Assembly: GCA_964618455.1 (NCBI GenBank)
Contig: CAZUAQ010000021.1
Span: 1 to 64,000, forward strand
From: CAZUAQ01 sp964618455
GTDB taxonomy: Bacteria > Planctomycetota > Phycisphaerae > UBA1845 > PWPN01
Length of the DNA stretch: 64,000 nucleotides
Direction of reading: 5' to 3'
The position numbers and the translations under genes are program-made. Positions 9,040 through 18,054 of the stretch are shown here, one piece after another. Below the pieces are notes generated by a model. The model did not search any database. It saw nothing but the letters and a program-made list of their open reading frames with translations, and was not told the origin of the DNA. Within the stretch, counting starts at the first letter, position 1. The number at the start of each line of letters is the position of its first letter.

Positions 9040-10089
9040 CTATCGGGATTGCGTGGCGGCGATGAGCTTCTCGTGGTTCTGCTGCAGCCAATGCACTTTG
9101 CGGTTGATCATCTGCAGAAAGCGGAAGCCCTCCATGCGGCCGAAGGAGCCGGTGGCGGCGATGGGCATGACCGCCTCCGCGATCAGGGCTTCGATCATCA
9201 GATGAATGACGGAGATGCCGTGTTCCTCCAGCGAGGCGGAGGTCTGGTCGTAGCCGAACAGGAATCGGCGGAAGCGTTCCTCGTCGAGTTCGGGCGGCCA
9301 TTTCACGGGGTCGATGGGGCCGCCGACAATGGAGAACTGGAGCAGGCCGTTGGCGTAGTCGGTGATGCGCGGCTGGAGGCGGAGCGAGTCATAGTCGATG
9401 ACGGCGGCAACGCGATCGTCGCGGAAGAGCATGTTGCCGGGATGCCAGTCGGCGTGAACGATCTGCTCGGGCCATTCGGCGTAGCCGGCATCATTGATCG
9501 CTTCGGCGCAGCGTTCGTAGGCTTCAAAGAGCGACGAGATGGTCGCGAGGAGCTCGGACTCCTTGCCGACGACGCTGTCGTTGTTGCCGATGCTGGAGGG
9601 CAGCTGGCTGAGATTCGATCGGACGGTGTCCGAATCGTGATACCCCTTGCGCGAAGGGTCCCAGTCGGACTCGTACTCGGCGACGAGGGTGTGGAACTCG
9701 CCGAGGACGCGTCCGGCGTCGAAGGTCGCGTCCCAGGATCCGTCGAAGGTGATGCCCTCGACGAACTCGAAGATCTCGTAAATGCGGTCGTTGATGATGA
9801 CCATGGTGTCATCGTCGCGCTTGATGGGCACAAGCCGGGGCAGCGGGAAGTCGCGCTCGGCCAGGTAGCGTTGCACCTGGTGGGCGAAGGTGACCTTCAT
9901 GGGATGATCGCGGCCGCTGGCTCTTCGCTTGAGGAGGAAACGTCCGCGATCGGTGTTGAGGATGAGCTTGGGGCTGTGACGCGAACCCTTGAGCTGGCGT
10001 TCGACGCGGGTCACCTGGCCGAGGTCGTATTCGCGCAACACCTGCTTGAGTTCATCGGGAGAGAACTGAGCTCGAAATCGACTCGGCAC
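9040..10089 (-). CDS. APH/choline-kinase-family phosphotransferase
   Basis: 349 residues of protein-kinase-like fold used for small-molecule phosphorylation. The N-lobe carries FLLKRRASG (ATP-binding Lys), the catalytic loop is HADWHPGN (H212, D214, N219) and the metal Asp follows in VIDYDSLRL. This layout fits the aminoglycoside phosphotransferase / homoserine kinase II / CotS superfamily; the substrate is not predictable and drug resistance should not be assumed. Start is GTG 10089 with GAGGT about 8 nt upstream. It lies about 270 bp downstream of the LOG gene on the same strand. Confidence 0.85.
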   Translation of the reverse strand: MPSRFRAQFSPDELKQVLREYDLGQVTRVERQLKGSRHSPKLILNTDRGRFLLKRRASGRDHPMKVTFAHQVQRYLAERDFPLPRLVPIKRDDDTMVIINDRIYEIFEFVEGITFDGSWDATFDAGRVLGEFHTLVAEYESDWDPSRKGYHDSDTVRSNLSQLPSSIGNNDSVVGKESELLATISSLFEAYERCAEAINDAGYAEWPEQIVHADWHPGNMLFRDDRVAAVIDYDSLRLQPRITDYANGLLQFSIVGGPIDPVKWPPELDEERFRRFLFGYDQTSASLEEHGISVIHLMIEALIAEAVMPIAATGSFGRMEGFRFLQMINRKVHWLQQNHEKLIAATQSR

Positions 10090-10358
10090 GCGAGCTTACC
10101 TCAGAGATCATAAAAGGCACGACGGCGTCGGGGACAAACTCCCCGCGGCAAGAAACACCGTGCCTTCCCTGGCTTTGGCTCACCGGTTGACGCGATCACC
10201 GCTTGATGTCACGAACGCCGATCAGGTAACAGGCCCGATAAGTTCCCATGACGCGTCTAAGATTCGCGGAATCAAGAGGTTCGATACTCATATCGTAATA
10301 TGCGATTGCAACAAGTCAACACGCATCCGGACAAAGGGATCCAGAATCGTGCCCACAT

Positions 10359-11390
10359 TCAGTGCCCGTTGATATCGTTCACCATCAATCGCAAGTTGCC
10401 GTAATTCTTCCGATTGAACTTGAGCGTGAGTCGCGGCAGATCGGGCCACTCTCCATCTTCGCCCTCGATCGGGCCGGCGTGCTGCTCGATCTTTCCTTCG
10501 GTCAGGATGAGGTGATATTTATCGTTCAGTTCGATCAGTGCGTCATCGGAAAGGGTGGATTTCAGGCGAAGCACGAGCACATCGCGCACGTAGCGCATGG
10601 AGTGATAGCGGCGATAGAAATCGGAGAGGATCTTGGCGGCGGTTTCCGCGCTGTCGGTGACGGTGAAGAGGTGCATGTCCTCCTGGCTGATCATGCCGGT
10701 CTGCAGCAGTTCCGCCTTGACGTAGGTCCGCCAATGCTGCCAATAGGTGCCTTCCGGGGCGTCGACGAGCACGATGGGGACGAGTCCGCTCTTGCCGGTC
10801 TGGATGAGGGTCAGGGCCTCGAAGCCTTCGTCCTGGGTGCCGAATCCGCCGGGGAAGAGGGCGACGGCGGAGGCCTCCTTGATGAAGAGCAGTTTGCGCG
10901 TGAAGAAGTACTTGAAGTTCACGAGCTTGTCGTCGTCGGCAATGATGGTGTTGGTGGCCTGCTCGAAGGGCAGACGGATGGCGACGCCGAAGCTGGCATC
11001 GCGTCCGGCGCCGTCGTGCCCGGCGCGCATGATGCCGTCGCCCGCGCCGGTAATGACCATCCACCCGTATTCACACATGAGCCGTGCGAACTTGTCCGCC
11101 TGAACGTAATCGGGATGGCCGACGGGAGTACGGCTGGATCCGAAGATGCTGACTTTGGGCGTATGCGCGAAGGGGGCGAATACCTTGAAGGCGTAGCGAA
11201 GTTCCTTGAAGGCGGAGGCAAGCAGCTTCAGTTCGCCGCGACCGGTGCCGTCGCGGGCGAGGCGGCAGATGGTGACCATCATGTCGGCCAGCAGTTCGGG
11301 GTGTTCGCCGGGGGCATATTGTTCGAGAAAGGCTTCGATGGCGCGTTCGCGCGAAGCACCCTGATTTGAAGTCGTTTGCGTGTCAGCCAT
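10359..11390 (-). CDS. LOG family (lysine-decarboxylase-like) protein
   Basis: 343 residues. A helical N-terminal 75 residues precede a Rossmann-like domain with FGSSRTP, ITGAGDGIMRAGHDGAGRD and the family signature PGGFGTQDE (180-188). LOG proteins are cytokinin-riboside/AMP phosphoribohydrolases; long bacterial versions such as PpnN cleave nucleotide monophosphates to base and ribose-5-phosphate. The extra N- and C-terminal parts here are closer to the long type. Start: ATG 11390 with CAGGAA upstream; the reading frame stays open to 11612, but that part overlaps the upstream gene and is low-quality. It is 80 bp downstream of the membrane protein gene. Confidence 0.85.
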   Translation of the reverse strand: MADTQTTSNQGASRERAIEAFLEQYAPGEHPELLADMMVTICRLARDGTGRGELKLLASAFKELRYAFKVFAPFAHTPKVSIFGSSRTPVGHPDYVQADKFARLMCEYGWMVITGAGDGIMRAGHDGAGRDASFGVAIRLPFEQATNTIIADDDKLVNFKYFFTRKLLFIKEASAVALFPGGFGTQDEGFEALTLIQTGKSGLVPIVLVDAPEGTYWQHWRTYVKAELLQTGMISQEDMHLFTVTDSAETAAKILSDFYRRYHSMRYVRDVLVLRLKSTLSDDALIELNDKYHLILTEGKIEQHAGPIEGEDGEWPDLPRLTLKFNRKNYGNLRLMVNDINGH

Positions 11391-11470
11391 GAGAAGTGTT
11401 CCTGCTCTCCGTGTGAAACTCGGGCATTCTACGGGAATGTCGCCATTCTGGCCAGCTAAGGGCGATTCGG

Positions 11471-13219
11471 TCATTTCTGCGTGGCGGCGTGAAGCGCTTC
11501 GGCGGAGCCGAAGTATCGGTCCTTCCAATCGGTTCCGAGGCGGGAGGTGATCGGGGCTTCCATCGCTTGCGCGAACGCCGCGCGGTGGGCAGTATCCTGC
11601 CGAAGGTTCCATACAGAGAAGGCGACAGCCGCCAGCGCCGCGATCAAGAGCGAGCGCGAGGCCATGGCGAGCATGCGCCGGCAGAGCGGACCGCGTTGCT
11701 CGGGGTTGCGTGCGAAATCGACGAACGCGCCGGCGGGTAAAAGGATGACGGCGGCGAAGCTGACGCCGCCAAGACTCGAGAGTATCCAGCGCAGTTGCCG
11801 GATGGCGTCCGGCAGGCCCGGAACGGGGTCACCCCACGGCAGGGCCGTGCCCGCGATCAGGATCATGGCATAGCCGAGAAGGGCGACGATGCCGACAACG
11901 CGCATGAGCGATGTCGCGCCGTTGCGCGGCGGTGCGAACATCCACAGGCCGGCGGCGAACAGCGTCAGCAGCACCAGCGGCAGGAACCTCGCGGCAATCC
12001 ATGTCGGGTAGGAGATGATCCAGGTCCAGGGAATGTCGAGAAGCAGAATGGTCATTTCGACAACGATGAGCGGTGCCGTGAGGAGCAGTCCGCGCAGCCA
12101 GACTCCCTTCGTCTCCGAAGGGGTGCCTTCGGCTTGGATGGGGCGAGGCTCGGCAAGCAGGGCGGTCAGCCATGCCCCCCCGGTGAGCAGGAAGAGCATG
12201 ACGGCGGTGAGGATGGCCAGGGCCGAGGCGACGAGGCTCGACATGACCCGCTGATGAGCGCGCGGTGCCCAGACGGCGGAGTAGGTGTACGGGAGGAGGT
12301 TGGTCTCCTTTCCGGCGGCCTCATGCCATCGGGGGCGCAGGTTGTCGAGCTCTGCGATGGCGCGATCCGCAAGTTCGACCTCCTGGGCGTTGCCATGACG
12401 GCGCAGGTGATCCGCCCAGTTCCCCAGGAGATCCGCCGCCAGGAGTGCATGCTCGCCTTCGGAGTCCTCGTTGACGAGATCGAAAGCAAGCCGGGCGACG
12501 GCATGTTCGAGGCTTGCGGCGTCCTCATCGAGTTCGCCTTCGCGCCACCTCTTCGCTTGATCGAGAAAGTCATCCGTCAACGCGCGAAGCGGCGGTCCGA
12601 GGATCGGCGGGAACGCGCGAAGCGGCGGTCCGAGGATCGGCGGGATGGCGATCCACATCTCGCGAAGTTGAAACAGATTCTCGACATGGCGTGGATCGAG
12701 GGCGAATGGGGCGAAGGCTTCGTGGATCATCCGTCGCTGACGTGCATGGTGCAGCCGGACGGGAGAGGCGAGTTTCAACTCCAGTTGCACCGCCGAAGGA
12801 AGTGTGGAGGCGTCTGTCCTGGATTGCCGCAGCAGCGTCCAGGCAAGGAGATAGTCGTACAGGCCGTTGTGCGGATCGTGCTCGCGGTAGCGTTCGGCGC
12901 GGACGGCATCCAATCGCCCGGCCCGGGCATCCCGCAATGCGCTGTTGACGATCGCGAAGATGGGGTCTCTGGCGAGCCTGGGCCCGACCGCGTCCATGGC
13001 GTCATCCACGGCAGGATCGGTCCCGATCGGCAGGATCAGGTAGACCTGTCGGACCAGCGCGGGAACGAACACGGCAATGAACAGGAGGAGCAGCAGGGCG
13101 GCGGTGAGGATCCACTTGCGATGGGGGTCGCCCAAGCGTCGAGCCTGCCTGGATGCATGGAGATGTTTGCCCGTTCGCGAGGTACCTCCGCCGCGCTTTC
13201 GCGATGTGCCTGATGCCAT
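11471..13219 (-). CDS. Unknown multi-pass membrane protein
   Basis: 582 residues, not recognised. A basic N-terminus leads into a TM helix (about 37-60), then a roughly 290-residue soluble domain likely outside the membrane, then five to six TM helices in the C-terminal half. Residues about 195-216 contain an exact tandem duplication (PPILGPPLRA[F/L] twice), caused by a 33-bp DNA repeat at about 12579-12646. ATG 13219 follows GGAGG with 7 nt spacing. It lies between ridA and the LOG gene in a minus-strand run starting with scpA. No enzymatic motif was found. Confidence 0.75.
   Translation of the reverse strand: MASGTSRKRGGGTSRTGKHLHASRQARRLGDPHRKWILTAALLLLLFIAVFVPALVRQVYLILPIGTDPAVDDAMDAVGPRLARDPIFAIVNSALRDARAGRLDAVRAERYREHDPHNGLYDYLLAWTLLRQSRTDASTLPSAVQLELKLASPVRLHHARQRRMIHEAFAPFALDPRHVENLFQLREMWIAIPPILGPPLRAFPPILGPPLRALTDDFLDQAKRWREGELDEDAASLEHAVARLAFDLVNEDSEGEHALLAADLLGNWADHLRRHGNAQEVELADRAIAELDNLRPRWHEAAGKETNLLPYTYSAVWAPRAHQRVMSSLVASALAILTAVMLFLLTGGAWLTALLAEPRPIQAEGTPSETKGVWLRGLLLTAPLIVVEMTILLLDIPWTWIISYPTWIAARFLPLVLLTLFAAGLWMFAPPRNGATSLMRVVGIVALLGYAMILIAGTALPWGDPVPGLPDAIRQLRWILSSLGGVSFAAVILLPAGAFVDFARNPEQRGPLCRRMLAMASRSLLIAALAAVAFSVWNLRQDTAHRAAFAQAMEAPITSRLGTDWKDRYFGSAEALHAATQK
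12579..12646. repeat. 33-bp tandem duplication inside a coding sequence
   Basis: Two adjacent copies of a 33-bp unit beginning CGCGCGAAGCGGCGGTCCGA at 12581 and 12614, differing only at the edges. The length is a multiple of three, so the reading frame survives and 11 residues are duplicated in the membrane protein. Near-identity suggests a recent slippage event. Confidence 0.9.
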
Positions 13220-13236
13220 GGCCCGCCTCCGGTGCG

Positions 13237-13695
13237 TCAGGCCTTTCGCGCGACGATTTCCACCTCGACGGCGGCGTTGAGTGGAAGTTCGTTGCAGCCG
13301 ACGGCGGCGCGGACGTGCTTGCCGTTTTCCTCGAACACCGCCGCCATGAGATCACTGGCGCCGTTGGCGACCTTGGGTTGATCGGTGAAACCGGGGGCGC
13401 TGTTGACGAAGACGCCCAGACGAATGATGCGTCCGACGTTGTTAAGCCCTCTGACGGCGGCGGCCAGTTGCGCCAAGCCGTTCAATGCGGCCAGACGCGC
13501 GGCCTCGGCGCCTTGGTCGAGATCGAGTTCGGCACCGACCTTCCCGGCGTACGCCAAGGCGCCTTCGCGCATGGGGAGTTGCCCGCTGACGTAGATCAAG
13601 TCGTCGACGACGGTCCAGGGCACGTAGGAGGCTACGGGCGGCGGCGCGGCGGGCAGCGTGAGTCCGAGCGCGAGCAGATTATCCTGAGCCGGCAT
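13237..13695 (-). CDS. RidA family protein
   Basis: 152 residues. The YjgF/YER057c/UK114 fold is clear: YVSGQLPMREG near residue 35, and the C-terminal signature VRAAVGCNELPLNAAVEVEIVA. RidA deaminates reactive enamine/imine intermediates of PLP enzymes. The catalytic Arg of the archetype is placed where this family has VRxAVG, so the active pocket is plausible, though the subfamily (length 150, lacking the usual PxPxGPYSxA) differs from canonical RidA. ATG 13695 with AAGAGGAT about 8 nt upstream; it overlaps the end of scpA by 17 bp, so the two are likely coupled. Confidence 0.88.
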   Translation of the reverse strand: MPAQDNLLALGLTLPAAPPPVASYVPWTVVDDLIYVSGQLPMREGALAYAGKVGAELDLDQGAEAARLAALNGLAQLAAAVRGLNNVGRIIRLGVFVNSAPGFTDQPKVANGASDLMAAVFEENGKHVRAAVGCNELPLNAAVEVEIVARKA

Positions 13696-14737
13696 GGGGA
13701 TCCTCTTCGGGTTGGGGTTCAGCCAGAGATTCGTCGTCTACGTTCTCGGTTGTAGGTGCCGTGTTATCGCGAAGCGCGTCCATGTCACGACCGAGATCGA
13801 CCTCGCCGATGGTGACTGCATCGATGGCGCGGCTGTACTCGTCATCTTCGTCGACATCCGCTTCGTCATCGAGTTTCTCGGCCAATTCGGGCGAGGGGGC
13901 ATTCCTCTCCTCGTCCTGCGGTTCCTGAAGATCCTCGTATTCCGGCGCTTCGTTCACGAGATCGGCTGCCGACTCCTCCTCCAGCTCCTCGCCAGACAGC
14001 GTCGTGATCGGCGTGGCATCAATCAGATGGATCAGGATGGAGTCGAAGTTGCCTTCCTGCTCGATGCGGACACGTTTCTGGCGGATCAGCTCGAGCAGGG
14101 CGAGGAAAAGTCCGACCATCTCGCCAAGCCGGCGGCCCTCGAAGATGGTTTGGAAGCGCATCGTCGGTCCTTCGCGATCGAGTCGGTCGAGGACGTCCGC
14201 CGCGTGGAGCGTGATGGGGGTATCGTCGTAGGTGACTTCGTGGAACGCGCGCGTCTTGCCGACGGAGGCGATGAGCTGATTGAACGCCGCCAGGAGATCC
14301 CAGACCTGGGCGTCCTCGATGTCGACTTCCTGGTTTGCCTCGTCCTCCGGCAGATCGATGGGCGGCCTGGCGAATCGCCGGGAATGATCGACGGCGCGGT
14401 CGCCCAGTTGATGAGCGGCGTCACGATAGGTCTTGTACGCGAGGAGCTGGCGGACGAGATCGGCACGAGGGTCGAACTCGTCGTCGTCGCTTTCCTCGGG
14501 CGGGGGCTTGGGCAGGAGCAGGCGCGACTTGATCTCCATCAGCGTGGCGGCGAGGACGAGAAACTCGCCGATCGCTTCGGGATCGAGAATCTTGAGCACC
14601 TGCACGTAACCGAGATACTGCTCGAGGATCCGGGCGATGGGGATGTCGTAAATATCGACTTCCTCGCGGCGGATCAGGTAGAGCAGCAGGTCCATGGGCC
14701 CGCTGTAAGTATCGAGTTTGACGCTGTAGCCCTGCAT
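13679..14737 (-). CDS. scpA: Segregation and condensation protein A
   Basis: 352 residues. The N-terminus is typical ScpA kleisin: GPMDLLLYLIRREEVDIYDIPIARI..QYL, then a helix ending MEIKSRLLLPKP. ScpA bridges SMC heads with ScpB in chromosome segregation. The middle (LLAAFNQLIAS..VTYDDTPITLHAADVLDRL) and the winged-helix part (FLALLELIRQKRVRIEQEGNFDSILI) are in place. It is about 100 residues longer than usual because of an acidic Asp/Glu-rich C-terminal tail, which may modify SMC binding. ATG 14737 has a poor SD. scpB is not in the window. Confidence 0.93.
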   Translation of the reverse strand: MQGYSVKLDTYSGPMDLLLYLIRREEVDIYDIPIARILEQYLGYVQVLKILDPEAIGEFLVLAATLMEIKSRLLLPKPPPEESDDDEFDPRADLVRQLLAYKTYRDAAHQLGDRAVDHSRRFARPPIDLPEDEANQEVDIEDAQVWDLLAAFNQLIASVGKTRAFHEVTYDDTPITLHAADVLDRLDREGPTMRFQTIFEGRRLGEMVGLFLALLELIRQKRVRIEQEGNFDSILIHLIDATPITTLSGEELEEESAADLVNEAPEYEDLQEPQDEERNAPSPELAEKLDDEADVDEDDEYSRAIDAVTIGEVDLGRDMDALRDNTAPTTENVDDESLAEPQPEEDPHAGSG

Positions 14738-15001
14738 GAGCGTATCTTAACCGGATGCGGGAGATTCCGAAAAGGGGACATTCCAGCCTGCCTGTGAGGG
14801 CTCGGCAGCGTGCCTTTGCGGATACCCTGCAGTCGTCCATGCGGACGTGGTTTGGGGTGGAACGACTCGGCTTGGTATAATCAATGTTCAACGTGCGGAT
14901 CCATCTCGCATGATGACTGAGAATCCCAGGCGATGTCTCAGGTGGAAACATCAGCGGGAAGCCGGCGTGCGCGGACTGATGTTCAGCCTTCCTCGGAACC
15001 C

Positions 15002-16516
15002 ATGAAGACACCCAACCCCATGCCCTGTCGCCGTTTGATGTCGTTGTTCGCGTTGATACTGCATGCAGCGTGTGCGTGCGCGGCGGGGGATCTGATCGTA
15101 TTCGCGAACGGAGATCGGTTGCAGGGGCGGGTTCTGAGCGAGGGCGAGTCGGGGCTGGAGTTGGAGATCATCGATGCGGACACCGGCATTCGCTACGTGA
15201 GGCGCGTGCCGAGAAGTCACGTGGTTCGTATCGAACCCGATCCGGAAGCGAGTGTGCGCAAAGGGGAGCGCGGTGATGACGCATCGGCATTCGAGGTGGA
15301 AAGCGCGTCGGGCAAGAGCGGGATCGAGGCCACCGGGGACCACGGCCGGGCGCGCGGGCCGCAGAAGCTCACGAAAGAGGAACGGGTGGACCTGATCGCG
15401 TCCGCGATGGAGCTCCGGCAGAAGGAAGCGTACTCCGCCGCCGCGCTGGGGTTGACGAAGTTGATCTCGAATACACCCCGCGGTGACCTGGATGCGCTGT
15501 CACGGGATCTTGAATCGCAACTGGGGGTATCGCTTCCCGACCTGGTTTCGGACACGCGGCTTCGCGCTGCTCGGGCGAGTTCGGGCAACGGGACGTTCCG
15601 CCTCCGTCATGTGACGCGATATGAACGCGAGGCACTTGTCGAACGTCTCCGCGTGATCTACGGCCAGGTCATCACCACGCCGGTATCAAGATCGCCGGCG
15701 GCCTCCACGAACCTTCCGTCCGGCGCTGCAGCCGGCGGCTCGCCACGGGCCGGCGCGACATCGACAGGGGTTTCTGGAAAAGGTGCCGTGGCGACCGATG
15801 GTGCAGATCGGCCCGGCGTCTACACCATTGCCGAATACCTGGACGCCCAGCCGCGCGTGTCCTCCGCGCGCTCCACGCGGCGACGACTGAACCCGAAGCC
15901 GACCGAGGCCGAAGGGCATCTTGGCCACCTGATCCAGCGTCTTGGCGGGGCGCACGATCCGGAGAAAATCGAACCGCAGCCGATCACGTTCGACGGATCG
16001 CCGGAAGATGCCGCGTATTTCGCACGCGTCGTCCGCGAGGCCGAAAGTCTGCTCTCCGAGCGCTTGCGTTACGATGCCTCCCTTCGGAAAGATCCGTCCG
16101 TGATGAACGAAGTGAGGCGGCACCTCTCCGTGCTGCATCGTCTGCTCGATGCCGTCGAAGCCCGCGCGGGTGGCGCGAAGACCTCCGAGGAGCGCGAGCA
16201 GATCGAGTTTCAGAAGTGGCGCGCGCTCAACGCCTATCGCAATCAACTCGAACGTGAATCGGAACTGCAGAAGGAGCGATACGCCAGGCTGCTCGAAGAG
16301 ACGGGTGCCGAGCCGGGCACGACGCGGGTGCAGGCGGCCCGCGTGGAAGGGGCGGTCATGACTGAAAGCACGCCTGACGGGATCGAACAGCGTCTCGAGG
16401 CGCGCATGAAGCCGCTCATGCCTCCGGGATTACTTCAGGAAGCGACCCTGCCGGACGACGCATCCGCCGCCACCGCGACACGGCCCGCGAGCCTTGACGA
16501 AGAACCCTCGCCCTGA
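15002..16516 (+). CDS. Secreted protein of unknown function
   Basis: About 504 residues. A signal peptide (MSLFALILHAACACAAG) is followed by a small beta-rich module (DLIVFANGDRLQGRVLSEGE..VRRVPRSHVVRIEP), a pattern common in Planctomycete exported proteins that resembles SH3/LSm-type barrels. The rest is charged and helical, with long alpha stretches at about 340-480 likely to form a coiled coil. No enzyme motif was found. The frame is open from ATG 14933, but the ATG at 15002 places the signal peptide near the N-terminus; both lack a good ribosome binding site. It diverges from scpA. Confidence 0.75.
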   Translation: MKTPNPMPCRRLMSLFALILHAACACAAGDLIVFANGDRLQGRVLSEGESGLELEIIDADTGIRYVRRVPRSHVVRIEPDPEASVRKGERGDDASAFEVESASGKSGIEATGDHGRARGPQKLTKEERVDLIASAMELRQKEAYSAAALGLTKLISNTPRGDLDALSRDLESQLGVSLPDLVSDTRLRAARASSGNGTFRLRHVTRYEREALVERLRVIYGQVITTPVSRSPAASTNLPSGAAAGGSPRAGATSTGVSGKGAVATDGADRPGVYTIAEYLDAQPRVSSARSTRRRLNPKPTEAEGHLGHLIQRLGGAHDPEKIEPQPITFDGSPEDAAYFARVVREAESLLSERLRYDASLRKDPSVMNEVRRHLSVLHRLLDAVEARAGGAKTSEEREQIEFQKWRALNAYRNQLERESELQKERYARLLEETGAEPGTTRVQAARVEGAVMTESTPDGIEQRLEARMKPLMPPGLLQEATLPDDASAATATRPASLDEEPSP

Positions 16517-16649
16517 CGATCGCATACCGTTTGACTTCCCTGAACCGTTGTTCATGGTATGATTCCCTCGCAGCCTGCGGATGAGGTCGGCTGCCATTCT
16601 GTTCTGGCCCTGTCGGCACGGATAACCGGTGCCCTTCGGGAGGTGCGAC

Positions 16650-17549
16650 ATGTCGAACGCGAACGTCATTCTTCAGACCAACGTCTCCGGATTCGATGTC
16701 AAACGCGGCAAAGTGCGTGACATCTACGACCTGGGTGAGGAACTCCTGATCGTGACCAGCGATCGGATCAGCGCGTTCGATGTCGTGATGCCCAACGGGA
16801 TCCCGCGGAAGGGGGAAGTGTTGACGCGGCTGAGCAAATTCTGGTTCGACCTGCTTCCGGAGTGCAAGCCGCACCACCTGATTGAAATCGTCGAAGATGA
16901 GGCACCCACCGGATTCGAGGGGGTTCTGGATCAGCTTCGCGGGCGGACCATGCGTGTCCGCAAGACGAAGGTGCTGCCCATCGAGTGCGTGGTTCGCGGG
17001 TACATCACCGGCAGCGGCTGGAAGGAATACAAGCGCGACGGGACGGTGTGCGGGATCCGGCTGCCCGAGGGGCTGCGGCAGTGCGATCAGCTTGCCGAGC
17101 CGATCTTCACTCCGGCCACCAAGGCGGAAGAGGGGCATGACGAGAACATCTCCTTCGAGCGTGCCTGTGAGCTGACCAGCGAGGCGGTGATGACCGAGGC
17201 GCGCGACCGCTCGATCGCCATCTACCAGCAGGCGGCGGAGGTCGCCCGTCAGCGCGGCGTAATCATCGCCGACACTAAGTTTGAGTGGGGCTTCCTCGGT
17301 GATGACCTGATTCTGATTGATGAGGTGCTCACGCCGGATTCGTCGCGTTTCTGGCCCGCCGAGGACTACGAGCCGGGTCGGGACCAGGCCAGCTTCGACA
17401 AGCAGTACGTGCGCAATTACCTGGAAACCCTCCAGTGGGACAAGACCCCTCCCGGCCCGGCGCTTCCCGAGGATGTCGTGGCCAACACCAGCCGGAAGTA
17501 CATCGAGGCGTACGAGAAGATCACGGGGCAATCCTTTCCCAGTGCTTGA
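16650..17549 (+). CDS. purC: Phosphoribosylaminoimidazole-succinocarboxamide synthase
   Basis: 299 residues, the longer SAICAR synthase type. It condenses CAIR with aspartate using ATP in purine synthesis. Signatures: RGKVRDIYDLG at the N-terminus (ATP site), DRISAFDVVMPNGIPRKG, VVRGYITGSGWKEYK, and LIDEVLTPDSSRFWP with the metal Asp/Glu. ATG 16650 is 7 nt after CGGGAGG; a GTG at 16629 in frame is less likely. The stop is followed by a 505-bp region and no other purine gene is nearby, so it is likely a stand-alone gene. Confidence 0.97.
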   Translation: MSNANVILQTNVSGFDVKRGKVRDIYDLGEELLIVTSDRISAFDVVMPNGIPRKGEVLTRLSKFWFDLLPECKPHHLIEIVEDEAPTGFEGVLDQLRGRTMRVRKTKVLPIECVVRGYITGSGWKEYKRDGTVCGIRLPEGLRQCDQLAEPIFTPATKAEEGHDENISFERACELTSEAVMTEARDRSIAIYQQAAEVARQRGVIIADTKFEWGFLGDDLILIDEVLTPDSSRFWPAEDYEPGRDQASFDKQYVRNYLETLQWDKTPPGPALPEDVVANTSRKYIEAYEKITGQSFPSA

Positions 17550-17676
17550 TCCGCATGAAGCCGGCCCCGGTGGGGAAGGGGAAAGTGACTCACCCGGTCT
17601 CGGGCACCAGTGTGTAAGCTCAAGTCCCACGAGGATTTCCGCCGCCCTGTCCAGCGGGCTCAAACGAGTTCGTGAT
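17550..17676. other. Spacer after purC
   Basis: No gene or clear terminator seen between the purC stop and the palindrome at 17677. The sequence is of ordinary composition until it becomes AT-rich at about 17670. Confidence 0.5.
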
Positions 17677-17696
17677 ATTGTGAAAAGGTTCACAAT
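17677..17696. promoter_or_regulatory. CRP/FNR-family-type palindromic operator
   Basis: A perfect 8-bp inverted repeat ATTGTGAA/TTCACAAT with a 4-nt centre; read as TGTGA-N6-TCACA it equals the CRP consensus core. A third half-site (TTGTGAA) lies at 17700-17706. The centre is about 60-65 bp upstream of the start point predicted from the -10-like box at 17740, a class I activator position. Whether a CRP-like regulator exists here is not visible in the window. Confidence 0.55.
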
Positions 17697-17714
17697 CTTT
17701 TGTGAATAAAGGAC

Positions 17715-17745
17715 TTGTATTTTTCCGTCGAATCTGGGATATAGT
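17715..17745 (+). promoter_or_regulatory. Putative sigma70-like promoter of the CBS transcript
   Basis: TTGTAT (17715-17720) and an AT-rich -10 region GATATAGT (17738-17745), giving a 17-19 bp spacer depending on the hexamer chosen. Transcription would begin at about 17750, just before the first stem of the predicted RNA structure. Confidence 0.4.
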
Positions 17746-17750
17746 TGGGT

Positions 17751-17896
17751 AACGGGTGCGAGCCCCACTGGTCGCTCTCGATGAACGAGGGCGGAGAGCC
17801 GGGTCTGACGAATCTTCGCAGCGCCGGCTCATGTCACCGACCCGTTCGCACCCTTCTCGAACGCGATTTCGGGATTTCGAGCAGTAGGAAATCCCG
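17751..17896 (+). ncRNA. Candidate structured leader RNA upstream of CBS gene
   Basis: Nested complementary segments can form an outer stem GGGTGCGA (17754-17761) with TCGCACCC (17846-17853), enclosing hairpin CGCTCTCG/CGAGGGCG (17773-17780 and 17786-17793, one G-U) and stem GAGCCGG/CCGGCTC (17796-17802 and 17824-17830): a three-way junction. ACGGGT (17752-17757) can instead pair with ACCCGT (17840-17845), which excludes the outer stem. A 9-bp hairpin CGGGATTTC/GAAATCCCG follows at 17870-17896 with only three Ts after it. I could not match it to a known riboswitch class. It could be a leader of the CBS gene or a free small RNA. Confidence 0.45.
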
Positions 17897-18054
17897 TTTC
17901 GTGTTCACATCTGGGATCGATGCAGCTTCCGAAGTACGCCTGAACCGGAACGGCAACGCCCGACAGCGCCGAGTGTGCGATCGCGGTCAGACATGTCCGT
18001 CATCGTGCATCCGCCTGCTTCGGATTGCGTCAACGACGATCGGAGGAATGAACC

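Noticed and set aside
9040..10089. Aminoglycoside resistance enzyme
   Set aside because: Only the general APH fold is seen; many members phosphorylate choline, homoserine or sugars.
11391..11612. N-terminal extension of the LOG protein
   Set aside because: Overlaps the upstream membrane gene, no conserved residues, while ATG 11390 has a good SD.
11795..13213. A 472-residue plus-strand frame opposite the membrane protein gene
   Set aside because: Low-complexity Glu/Gly/Arg antisense frame.
17751..17896. Cobalamin riboswitch for the candidate leader RNA
   Set aside because: Fragments such as GGTGCGA and GAGCCGG look familiar, but the B12-box order and core are absent.
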